Shown: positions 34,121 to 45,700 of the stretch, piece by piece
How the letters are laid out: the number at the start of each line of letters is the position of its first letter
How positions within the stretch are numbered: the first letter of the stretch is position 1
NCBI GenBank assembly: GCA_005281725.1
Contig: SSBO01000001.1
Span: 12,071,475 to 12,135,474 of the forward strand
Direction: 5' to 3'
DNA length: 64,000 nt
Source: Wuchereria bancrofti
Lineage: Eukaryota > Nematoda > Chromadorea > Rhabditida > Onchocercidae
Made by a program: the position numbers and the translations under genes
Notes under the pieces: model-generated
Told to the model about the DNA's origin: nothing
The model's input: only the letters and a program-made list of their open reading frames with translations
Databases searched by the model: none

Positions 34121-37100
34121 ATCTATGAGAAATTTTTAACAAACATCTATAGTTTAATGTACAATACCTTCATAATGCATTAAAAATATATTTAACTATA
34201 AATAAAGCCAAAAAATAAAGAGTTCATTAAATAAACAACACATACTACAGTGAACATATTAACACCTAATACATTAAACACTTTCAGTTCTTCTTTTTAT
34301 TCCGATAAAATAAAAAAGAATGTGATGAAAACGAACCGATCATTAAATAAAATAAAAAAAAAGAAAATTTCACTTCATTTGTTCATTTTGTTCGAATGTT
34401 TGTTACAACAAACCGAACAGAGTAAAGGTAAAATCATTTTACACCGACAAAATGAAAAGCATTCAATGAAATATATAGCTGCAATAAATAGCGAAGCGAC
34501 ACATCGCAACTAAATATCACCTAGGATAGACTAATCATGGGAATACTTTTACATACTTACTTACAATTTAAAGATTTCAAGGTTAACTATCAAACAATTT
34601 CTTAATGACATTATGAGAAATTTATTGTTAAAGAATCTCTCCTTTTCTCTCTCTCTCCCTCCCTTTCTTACTTCCTAATAATCATTTTTTTAAATTTTCA
34701 CATATTTCATTTTATTTTTTCTGTTCTACATTATTTCTTGTATACTATATGTTTTTATATTATTTTTTATGCATTATATTTAAATTTTTATATTTTCTAC
34801 ATTATAGACATGTTATAATAGTATATAATTCATAAAATTGGTCAACAATAATTAGACGATACATTGACGATAAATAAAAGTTCACACACATGCGGAAGTT
34901 TTAATCATTTTCTTTTGAAATTGAAAAACTCTGAAAGATTAGCAAATTTCTAAGAGAGTTCGACTAATAGCATAAAGTTAAAAAGGATTAACTAAACAAC
35001 TGAATATGTAAAAATTTTGTGATAAAAGAAAAGAATTGATACTAACTGAGAATCCAAATGCTCCACATTGTTCTTATCATCACTATCACTGCTACTATCT
35101 CACATCACATTATATTCATTTGTTGAGTTGATTGTGGAAGAATGATTTGTTGTTGCCTTTACATTCTAGCATCAAAGTATAATCTGTAAAGATGAAATTT
35201 TTAACTGTAACAAAATTTTTCGAAAAAAAAAACTGAAATTTTCAATTATTCATAATTAGAAAAAGGAAGAAAAAAACGGTATTGACAAAAGTGTCGCATT
35301 CTTTTCAACAAAAGTGTTGCACTCTTTCTCTCACTCTCTATGCAATGACAAATGATCATTTCAAATTGAAAATCAATTGTAAAAAAAAAAAAATAAAGAA
35401 AAAAACAAAAAACGATATGAATATAAGAAGAAGAGTAAAAGAAGGCTGATAATATTTAGTTTTAATTTTTTTGTAAACTAACAATTAACTGATACTATAC
35501 ATGATTTTTTCAAATGAGATAGATAAAGTACAACTAGACTGATAATGTTAACAGTAATACATGTTCTATATTAATGCATAGTGAAAATGAACAGGAATAA
35601 GATTATGTTTATTCTCTCGGATATCTCGATGGATTAATATTTGGTTATAATCGTTATGAATATGTTTAAATGAAAATAGAGTGAAATGAGGTAAGAATTT
35701 TATTACTTATCGAAAAAATATGAAAATTCAAAACAATGCCAAATTAACTTTATTAATGACGGAAATCTTCAAAAAAGGAAAAGTATAAGACAGAAATAGT
35801 CTTTAATAATTTTAAAGTTACTTTCTTCATGCAGACGTATTATGTAATTTTAAAAAATGATGACACATTTTTTGCAAGATGACATATCTTTCTCTATATT
35901 CAACTAATTATAAAGTTATCAATCTATTCACTATTAAAATTCTTTCATAAATCTTTTCGAAAATTCAGGTTTCATAATTAGATAAGAATATAAATTAACG
36001 AATAGAAAACACCATTGCATGTATATTAATAGGTGAAGTGTGAAATACATCTTTAAGCATTCAAGAATTCAGCCTGATTCTGTGAAGTCGGATTTATCTT
36101 ATTTTGTGGATTTTTAATAATTTATGTGTTTAAAATGTTTTAGATTTCTATTTTTAGAGTTAAAATGTTTTAGAGTTAATAGAATCAGAGAATGATAAAT
36201 TGTTGGAATTTGTAGAGGGTTAATTAAACATGTTTGTATTAGTAAGAGGAAAGATCGAAATAATTAGTTAGTGATTGGTTGTTTTGGAAAGCTGCGAATA
36301 CAAAATTATTTCGGAATGCTATTTCAAAAAGCTATAAATCCAAAAATAAAAATTCTTAGTGAAGTTTATGGTTAGAAATCCTTAATAAGAAAAGTAAGAA
36401 AAGAAATAAAACGAAAAAGAATTATTGCTGTCTGACATTCTTCAAGATTTTATATAGCTTTAGGACTTATCATTCAATTATTTCATCATTTAGCTCTATA
36501 TTTGCCAAAAACAATTAATTTTAAGCTTTTCACATGAATGATTGTCTAGCTATCTATAATTATTTCAATTTGTCCAAAAGTTTGTTCTGATCTATTCGCA
36601 TATATTTCTGCTACCCTTAACAAATTCACTTCAACAGAATAATCAATTGTATGCTTTATTTTTTTAAAAAAAGCAATAATAAAAATAATGCATTTGTGGG
36701 AAAACTATCATTTATCAAAAGAGTTAAATGGGTAGAAGACGGTCATTTTTCTTTTTTTTTTTTCATTAAAAAGCTTATTCTCCTTGTAAATGCTTCACTA
36801 ATGGCAATAGTTTGTTAAAATGATTTTTTTTTCTTTTTTTGTTTAAACAAACAAAATGACTAATTCATACATACATTTACTAAGTGCATGATCGATTTAA
36901 TAACAACAATAATATGGAAAAATTTTTTTAAATCTAAAAGAAAAAAAACGAAAACATTGAATCATTATTTTGCATAGTTTGTAACACTGTAAGACAAAAT
37001 TGTACAGTATGGCGAAAAAAAATTGAAATACAGTAATTAATGTATTATGGACGAATGGAAGTACGGTGTATAATATAGTACGATACAAATATTGGCATAA

Positions 37101-39518
37101 TACGTACGTACGATATTAATACACGTACGATATTAAGTATCTTATTTTGAGAAATACATAAATCGGAAATTTTTTCAACTATATGTTTAAAATCAATATT
37201 CCTAAGTTTTTTAGCTATAGGCTTTAATACTATTAATGACATTACTTCTGACATTACTTCACATTTGTATTCAAATTATAATTTCATTAATGAAATCAAA
37301 TCTTACTGGGAGGAAAAAGCGCAAAGAAAAAGGTTAATGAATTTGTAGTGACAGCAACTGAAAGTAAAAAATCCAAAATTGTGAATAAAGAATATTTAAT
37401 AGAATATTTAATTTAAGGTTTCGAAACAATCAAAAATGAATTACAATTTCATCCGATACTTGTGTAGCATATTATTGCAGGCATTGGTAAGAGCATTCAT
37501 TTTCAAAAATGAATTAATTATAATTGATTAAAATTCATTTCGCCGCAAGTATATAATTGATTAAAATTCATTTCGCCGCAAGTATGTCTTAAAGAACTTG
37601 AAGTTTATTTTGTGAAAATCAAGAATCAAACCCACTCAAAGAAGTTTATTTTATATTTTATTTTGGCATTTAATTTTTTTTTTTTTTTTATAAAGGCTGT
37701 GACTGACAATAGATTACTAAAAAAAAAAAGCAGCATAAGTTTTATAGAATGAAGCCAAAATATAGGAAACAAAAATGTCGACTAGTCCTTTCAACAATTC
37801 CAAACTGCACTTTCCCGGATCAATAAGTAGCTTAAAAATGTCATCCCATTTTTTTTTAATCCAACTAATTTTCATCTTTCCCCTTTTACTTCTTATTTTA
37901 ACACGAAATTTTTGTGCAAAATGCATTATATAGCATATACCTTGATGCTTAGCAATTTATCAAATCATCTATTTCAATTAATCTTTCAACTTTTCTTATT
38001 AATATACGTTTTTCCAATCAAAAAGCTTGAAAGTCAGTCGATAATTGATAACACATTCTTTCAAACAAACATATCGAATGCACTTAATTGGTATCACTCA
38101 TGTTTTCAACCTTTAAATTTTTCAATGACGGAAAAAAAAGAAAAAATGGTTGATGAAAATTATTGAGAAGAAATCATTCAATTAATTAAGCTAATTTAAA
38201 CTTTGAATTGTTTAAGCAATTAAACACTTCGTTTTCACATAAAATTTACTGGTTATAAAATAAGTCAACTATCGTCTATTTCCTAAATATTACACACAAC
38301 AAATTTAATCAATCTATAATATAATATTAATAAATCTAAGAATCAAGAACAGTTATTGCTAACAAACACTGTGTAATATATTTTAATTATAACAATATCA
38401 CAAAAATAAAGATTACAAATCTAAATTGACATTCAATTGAAATATTTCTTATGCGAACGTTGTTGTTAAGAAATCATTCAAAGTGATTACGAATGAATGA
38501 ACGATGAAATAATTCAACAATCGACAAACATACATAAAATTGAACGATTATTTTTATAAACCAGTTTAACTAAATGATATAATTAAGTAAATACCAAGTC
38601 ATTTTATAAAGAATTTTGAATGAAATTGTTTCTGCGAATTATTTCATTCATCAAAAAATAATTAGTTAAAGTACAGTGCTATATCATGGAATATTTCAGT
38701 TTAAATTCTTACAAAATTTAGCATACCATCATTTTATATTCAGGATTAGTTCAATTTTAATCTAATTTATAACTTTGAATACTATAATTTAAATATTTAA
38801 ACATCAAATAACAAAAACTTTCACAAATATGTTAAAAGTTTATAATAGTTAAATGAATCCTCCATTAAGATTTTATGTTTCTATCTTGTCATCTTTGTTC
38901 CTTTTTTTTAGTATGATATTTTATTTAGCGTTCTTTTTTAAACTATATATGATATTGTTTAGCGATAATTTTGTGCTAGCATCAAAGATTAGCACTAGTT
39001 TTTAAAGAAAAAAATTCTGAAAAAACGAAAAGAAATTGAAATGAATATTGAAATTCTGGAACTAATTCAATATTTTTCTCGTTCATTTCATCTGACTGAT
39101 ATGTCTTTGCATAAGTCTGCGGCAGATTAATAAGATTCAATATTCATTTCGCTTATCACTTGACAATTACACTTACACAATGCTATCATTGATTGTTAAT
39201 CATATTTTTATGGCATATCTGTGAATAAAATTGAATAATTTCAATAAAAGTATGCAAAATCAATGAACAAACATGAAGTTTAGTCTCTCATTTTATTTCG
39301 TTTCAATATATAAATTTTCCATTTTAAATTTGTTATGTTGAAATGAAAAGAAATTGAAATTAATGGTAGCAATGAAGTATTGTAGTTTAATGCTTTGCAG
39401 ATGTACAGGAGTGGACGTGTGAGGAAGGCAATTTGTATCGCTGTCTGTCGCCTCTCATTTAACGCATTCTTTTATACGTCTTTTCTTATGTCGATAGCTG
39501 TTAAAAATTCTATTTCGA
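34121..39518. other. Long AT-rich intergenic interval
   Basis: About 5.4 kb with no gene I can support. It lies upstream of the FHIP start and upstream of the canonical U1 gene. It includes a CT-rich run near 34640-34670, a 33-bp direct duplication at 37520-37584, and several open frames of 60-90 codons whose composition is simply AT-driven. The FHIP promoter should lie at its left end. Confidence 0.55.
37520..37584. repeat. 33-bp direct tandem duplication
   Basis: Two adjacent identical copies of a unit starting TAATTGATTAAAATTC and including TTCGCCGCAAGTAT. The perfect identity suggests a recent slippage or duplication event. No function is apparent. Confidence 0.85.
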
Positions 39519-39532
39519 CCCACTCGGAGTTT
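39519..39532 (+). promoter_or_regulatory. Putative snRNA proximal sequence element (canonical U1)
   Basis: The sequence CCCACTCGGAGTTT lies about 41-54 bp upstream of the first nucleotide of the U1 gene at 39573. The variant U1 gene has CCCACTCGAAGTT at the same distance on the other strand. Shared sequence and spacing in otherwise diverged flanks is what a snRNA proximal sequence element (SNAPc site) would show. Confidence 0.65.
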
Positions 39533-39572
39533 GGTGTATCGTAGAATGATATCGCTGAATGGAGCAGCTCAT

Positions 39573-39735
39573 AAACTTACCTGGCTGGGAGGATCTCGCG
39601 ATCACGAAGGCGGGACCTCCATGGTGAGGCTTGGCCATTGCACTTCTAGGTCCGGCTGACCCGTGTGGCTATCCCGAGTTGGGGTCAGCCAACAGCAAAA
39701 TTTTTGCGTTTGGGGACAGCGTTCGCGCTTCCCTG
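39573..39735 (+). ncRNA. U1: U1 spliceosomal snRNA, canonical
   Basis: About 163 nt. The 5' end AAACTTACCTGG contains the ACUUACCUG motif that pairs with 5' splice sites. Stem-loop I has the U1-70K loop GATCACGAA. Stem-loop II shows the U1A loop ATTGCACTTC. Stem III follows, then an Sm site AATTTTTG and a terminal stem closed by a UUCG-type loop (GCGTTCGCGC). Order, length and motifs match U1 snRNA, and the 5' end is nematode-like. U1 recognises the 5' splice site at the first step of spliceosome assembly. A proximal sequence element lies upstream at 39519-39532. Confidence 0.95.
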
Positions 39736-40436
39736 CCTAAGCAGAAAAATGAGGGCACGTGGGTGGCATTCTAGCACTACGTATAAATAAGCGCGCTGCA
39801 TCGCATTGGTTGCTAGTGCGGGTAATGAAGCGAGTGTCGCAGACAACAGCGTGCATAGCGAGCCACTGGACACTATAATCACCGCCGTGGAGAGAATTTC
39901 AAACGTAAACTATAATAGATGCTATGCGATATCTGTAGATTATCATCACCGTATCTTTCAATTCACAGGTCAAACACAACTATACAATTTGTGAACTTTT
40001 GCTCTCACATAAAAGCAATATGTCAAGTGCGGGCTTTTATAACTTAAGCATGAATCTAACATATGCCAGTGAACACTTCCCCATTCTAAAAATCAGTATT
40101 CTATCTTGCACCACTTACTTTCATTCCGAAACTCTGTTCAGCTTGTGACAATAAATCAAGATTCACACTAATTCTTAAAACGATGCGCTTTAATATTCTC
40201 TCTATCACCTGGCTTATATTTAATGTAGGATAATTTATTTAGGACTTAGTAATTTAATGAATAACCTATACTTCTTTAGGTTTCCTCGCTGACACTAGCT
40301 AACCCACCCAAGGTCTCTTAGATTGCCTAACTTCAATTGTAAAGTCTTCCTTTGCATAATTCCACCATTACTTGCACTCTCCTAAATCCTCACCACTCAC
40401 ACTACCACCACCACCACCTCTGAACAATACCAACCA

Positions 40437-40600
40437 CAGGGAAGCGCGAACGCTTTCCCCAAACGCAAAAATTAAGCTGCTGGCCAATCCCGACTTGGGA
40501 TTGCCACACGGGTCAACCCGATCTAGAAGTGCAGTGACCGGGCCTCGCCATGGAGGTCCCGCCTTCATGATCGCGAGAAGCCTCTCAGCAAGGTTAGTTT
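40437..40600 (-). ncRNA. Variant U1 snRNA with altered 5'-splice-site recognition sequence
   Basis: A 164-nt U1 homologue on the minus strand, convergent with the canonical copy and about 700 bp from it. Retained features are the U1-70K loop (GATCATGAA), the Sm site (AATTTTTG) and the terminal GCGTTCGCGC hairpin. Stems II and III remain paired despite many substitutions: stem II GCCCGGUC/GAUCGGGU pairs over 8 bp. The 5' end is AAACTAACCTTG instead of AAACTTACCTGG, so it would pair with AAG|GUUAGU. Loop II is ACTGCACTTC rather than ATTGCACTTC, which may weaken U1A/SNF binding. The upstream element at 40641-40653 matches that of the canonical gene. Structure conservation argues against a decayed pseudogene; expression is unknown. 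Confidence 0.85.
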
Positions 40601-40640
40601 AAGAGCTCTTGCTGGCACCCATTCGAAGATGCCATGCATT

Positions 40641-40653
40641 GAACTTCGAGTGG
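40641..40653 (-). promoter_or_regulatory. Putative proximal sequence element (variant U1)
   Basis: CCCACTCGAAGTT on the minus strand, about 41-53 bp upstream of the variant U1 start. It differs by one base from the element upstream of the canonical U1 and sits at the same distance. This implies the variant is still a transcription unit. Confidence 0.6.
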
Positions 40654-42789
40654 GTTCCTCTGTGCAACTCGGCAACCCCTCCCCTCCTTTCTATCTCTGT
40701 TACAAACGTAATTACTGAGACACCTCCATATTCTGCGTAGTCTTTTCGCGTTGAGCTGCAGATTTATTTTTCGATTCACAAATTTTATGCTAATTTATTT
40801 CAGCAATTTGTGTATGTTGGTGGCATTGTTAGGCTGTATCGTAGAAAATTCAGCTTGACTGAGATACAAAACACAAATATGATCTTGTCCGGAAAAATTC
40901 CAAAATGTTTCCTGTTGGAACAATTTTGTTTCACTTACGGAGAAGGTAAAGAATAAACTATTTGTTTAAAAAATCTCAGATATCATAAATGGGGTAACAT
41001 AGATCAGAAGGAAGGTATTCTTGATCTCTTACCGACATATTTTTTTGACATCTACAGTGGCAGATGTCTTTTAAAAGACACAGCAGATTGTAATGGCCAA
41101 ATTACGAAAGTTATTAAATTTTAAATCGTAATCGCCCTCAACTAACCGGGCTAAGTCGAACAAAGAATTAAGTAGTGTTTATTTTGTAAACTGAATCCTT
41201 AGACAGTCGAAAACAATTCACAGTTCGAGGATCCTGAAAATTGTGCTTTTACCATCAATGGTGATACTTTTGTCAACATAAGGATTATGAGTAGGTTGTT
41301 ACATGACTGAAAGATATGATGACATTCATTCTTCAGAAACGATGACAAGGTGATTACGTCAAGACTTCATTCCTCGTATGACATTAAAATACAGCCAAGC
41401 AACTAAAATTTAGTCAATCCCCGAGATTCGCTGTATTGTTCAGCCCTTCTCTTATTGAGGATGCAATTCACCTTCACCAGAGGAGATCTATCCCTCATTT
41501 TCCTTGCCTACAAACTTTTGCTTCTAAAAATGAAGCGTATGGGCAGCCAATAGGGCCGGAGAAAAGTGTGAAATGTGCATTAACAACTAACAAATGGTAA
41601 TATGTTTGCTTTTGACAAACGCGATTTTCAAGAGAAAAATTTCCGCTTTGCTGACATTCGCGTGATTCATTCTTCATTCATCTTCCTCGTAATTTTTTCG
41701 CTGTAATATTTGGATGACAAGTTTTAAATATAGCAAATTTGCATAATTTATTCTTCACAACAATATTAAACAATGGTGAAGAATTAAAAAAAGACAACAT
41801 ATGAAAACTAACAAATAAATATAGGATTTGAACGATGATTTATGCGAAATTCGGCCTCATATGGCGCAGTTCCTGCTCTTCGAATCAATGCTGTATAGAA
41901 AGATGAGGTGAGGGGGAAAACGAAATCGTATTGTGAAACAACTGAAGTAGAAAATAGTGTCGAGAATTATAATGAATTTTCTTTAACCTACTCTCTACAA
42001 CATAAATTGTTTCTTTTTTCATTTCATTCTGCTTCTTAATTTTATTCCATATTCAGTTTTTAGACTGAAAATACTCCGTCGAATATTTCCAAATTTTGAT
42101 GTCTCGCAGACCTGCACTGTAAACGTCCAAAAAGAAAACTAACCGCACAACTAACCACTGCAAATACGTTTAACTAACCAGCAAAATTCGAGATCGAAAT
42201 TTATTTCCATAGCAAGAGAATAAATAGCAAGAAACACCCTCTATCACATTCACAGTAATGTTAATTAGTCGAATTTCAAAGACAAAAAGGAAATTCTTTT
42301 CCGATGTTCCACTTTTTCACCAAAAGAGACTAGAATTACGAGGATGCTCAGGAATCAGATCATATTTTACTTCAAGAAAATAAAATGGGACCAACAAATT
42401 TTCCTTCTGTTTACATATTTATGGAAGAAAGCAATTCACAAGTATATAATCCAAACACGATTCCAAATTTAAAACAGTAAAAAGTGACACATAACCTTGT
42501 GCAACATTGCCGTTAAAAATTCTGTTTAGTGGCAGAGTATGCAAGCTGAAAGTAAAAGGCTTCGAAATTTTCGCAAACATTAACTAATTAATAAGGCTTT
42601 TTGTCAAGGGCACAAAAAAGAATTCCAAAAACATCATTTTGATGGCTTTTAGCTATAAGTATCTTTTGATCGGATTAAAAAAAAGCTGCAACCCTTACGG
42701 TATTCACACTACTGAAAAACACTCAAACAATTCAACAATGATTAAATAAATTAAATTCAAGAAAAAAATCGTAACAGATTGTCCTCATA
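40654..42789. other. Intergenic interval between variant U1 and VPS50
   Basis: About 2.1 kb with somewhat higher G+C than the flanking deserts in places, but no coding frame, RNA gene or element that I recognise. The right end should hold the VPS50 3' UTR. Confidence 0.5.
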
Positions 42790-45700
42790 TTATTCCTCGA
42801 GTGCATTAATAATTCGTGTTCGGGCTTTCTTCGAAATATGTGTCGCCACATTCAAAAGTGTTATGATTTGATTTGTTGTGTATTCCTGTAAAAAAAAAAA
42901 TCAAGAACAATCAAGCCGAAATGAAACCAGCATATCATATTGATTCAATCATGCTTTCAGAACAAAGACTTACCCAAGCAGTGCTACAAAATATTTACTG
43001 CCTTTTCAATATTTCCACTCTCTCAACAAACAGCTAATTTCAGCAAATAGTAATATATGTTCTAAAATGTTGGACGATTTGTTTTTACAGTAATTGACTT
43101 CTGAAAAACAAATTTTAATTTTTAAATCAATCACGAAACCTCTAATAAAGCAATGAATTACTTACTCTGTGCTGCAAAATCCACGATTCCATCGAACTTT
43201 CAGGTAAATAATAAGCTTTGATGTAATTTTCGACATATGCTTTGTATGGGATAGGCATAAAATCGACAAGTTGTTCGAGTTTTGCAATTAACTGTTGGAA
43301 ATCTAATTGCATTAATGCACGTCCTTCATTCGAGCATTTTTTCCCAAATTCACCATAGCTTCAAATAAATCTCTCAATATTAAGAGTGAAGGAATTTTAT
43401 CTTTGTATAGATACAGAGGTAAAAAGAGAAAGAGAAAAACTGCGACAAACATTAGACCAAATGTAAAGTGTGGAAAGGAATATACCCTTTGACAAGTGCA
43501 TTAAATGTGCAATATATAACTATGCTCCAAAAAGTCTTCTGAACCGATCTTGTAATTGGTATTTGTTTTGCGATTTCAGAAAGCAAATCGTTAATCCTTG
43601 AAAATTCCTGCAATGTATGTAATGCGAGTAATACATCTAAAGTTAATAACAAAATATGACAGTATTATTCTGAAACATACATTTGCAGAAAGTTAAGCAT
43701 CAGGGAAACTAGAAGATGCAAAAATCTGGAACCTTCATATAGCTAAATAATGCGAAATATTTTTATCTAGAACAAAAAAAGATTAATGAAGCGGAATGAA
43801 TATACCTGTAAAATATTATCAACATAAGTGCTATGCTGCGATTGCAACTGACAAATGTCCCATTTCGTTGTCACTATATCATTTACAAACCAATCATAAT
43901 CAATTAAACAGCTTATTGCACAAGCATAGATACATTCTCTCATTTTTGGTATCACAGCCAGGATCTGAATTCTTTTAGTTTAGAAAAAGAAAAAATGTTG
44001 AGTATAGCACAAGCCATAACTACGCAGTTATATTAAGAATGCAATACAAGCTCAATACAAGTTATACCACCTCTGCATAGTACTTCTCGATGACATCACG
44101 ATTAACCAGCGATTCAATAACTGGGCGGATGAGATCAAGTTGTTTAGAAATAAAATTTCTGAAAATCTTCACCAATTGGATTTAATAGAGAATTTTAAGT
44201 AAATAATAAAAAATAACATCACTTACACAGATTCAGCGCCAACAATACGTTCACGTAAGGCATAACTAGGTGCTGAATCAAGCTTAACATCTTGTAACAG
44301 TGTGCAGGGAAAACATTTAAATTTCTGAAAAATTATAGTTATAATTCCAATTAAAAGCAAAAGCAAAGAAAGAGGCTAATTTATAAATTATGAGCTTCAA
44401 TATCCAAAAATAAAATTATCCAGGAAATAGAAAAGTTTGGAGGAATTAAAACAAAACATGCCCAAAAATAGACTAGCAATTTGATAAAAAGAAATACAAC
44501 TCACGCTTGCACCTTCTGAAGATGAATCATCACTAAATAAATCATTTTCTAAATTGTCCACAACATTCTTTAAGTTTGGAGAGAAAAAAGATTCGGCAAC
44601 ATTATGTGCATTTGACACGAAAAATGAATATACCTGGAAAAAATACTAAATAGTAATTAATCATTTGAGTTCGGACAAAACAAAATTTGGAGCAGCCAAC
44701 TTGTAACAAATAAAATAAAATTTAAAACAGCTTTACCGCAAAGAAAAAATAGCTGCAGAGTTCAAAAATACCATTTACAGCTTGATCAGCAACTGAGTGA
44801 AGCACATAAGCCATCCGAATGTATTTCCCTAAATTGTCAAACTGACAAACTTGAACAAAGGACAGTTTCTGACAATAAAAAGCAAAAAAAAAAAATGAAG
44901 TTGAATGAAACGAAAACAGACCAATAAAGCGTAAGAGATTCAACGATGCATTACAAAGAATTGGAGCCAGCTGTGAGAAACTACCATCCACACGATATCT
45001 ACCGATGAAATAAAATGTCAGAATTTTAAAGTGAAAATGTTCTCTTAATAATAAAAGTGACTGAAAATTCTTCATTAAATGAGAAATTATTAAGAAGCAA
45101 ACGTACTAAAAATCAGGTTCCTTAGGATAGCTTATTTAATTGGCATATGGCATAGAATTTAGAACAGCAGTACCAGCAATTTATACTATTACAGTTCTAT
45201 ATACTCTATGTTTATTTGCAATGATCTAAAATTATTTCGAAAACACATCTTTTAACTTTACAAAAAATGACAACAAAAGAGAAATTGAAACAAATAAAGA
45301 TCTAAACTAGAAAACTTTATCCTGTTAAGCCTTATAAGAACTGTAAAGATGAAAAGCTTACCTGTCACTGTCCACATCATCGTTTGACGGATTTTTCGCA
45401 CTTGAAATAACGGTGATATCGACATCCTGAAGGGAAAGTTTGAAACATAAAAAACATGCAATAGTTTCTAGTTCCTATCCATTAATAGCAATACAATACA
45501 AAAATCACATAAATACTAACCTTAGCAGAAGAATCCATATCTGTAGCTCCCACCAGAAAAGGATTTACATCGGTCGGCTGAAGAATCTGAAAGTCTAATG
45601 GCTCACCGAGATCCAGATCAATTTTAGAATGTGAAGAAGAATCCAGTCCTCGACATCCATTCGATTCTTTCAGAAAACTGAATTCCTTAAAACCAGAAAT

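Noticed and set aside
37717..38166. Overlapping opposite ORFs of 69 and 84 residues
   Set aside because: AT-driven composition, no domain or splice partner, and they overlap each other on opposite strands.
39685..39994. Short ORFs near 39.7-40.0 kb
   Set aside because: They overlap or flank the canonical U1 gene and show no protein features.
40368..40602. ORFs on both strands over 40.4-40.6 kb, one with a proline run
   Set aside because: They lie over the variant U1 snRNA and an adjacent (CCA)n run; the RNA gene explains the higher G+C.
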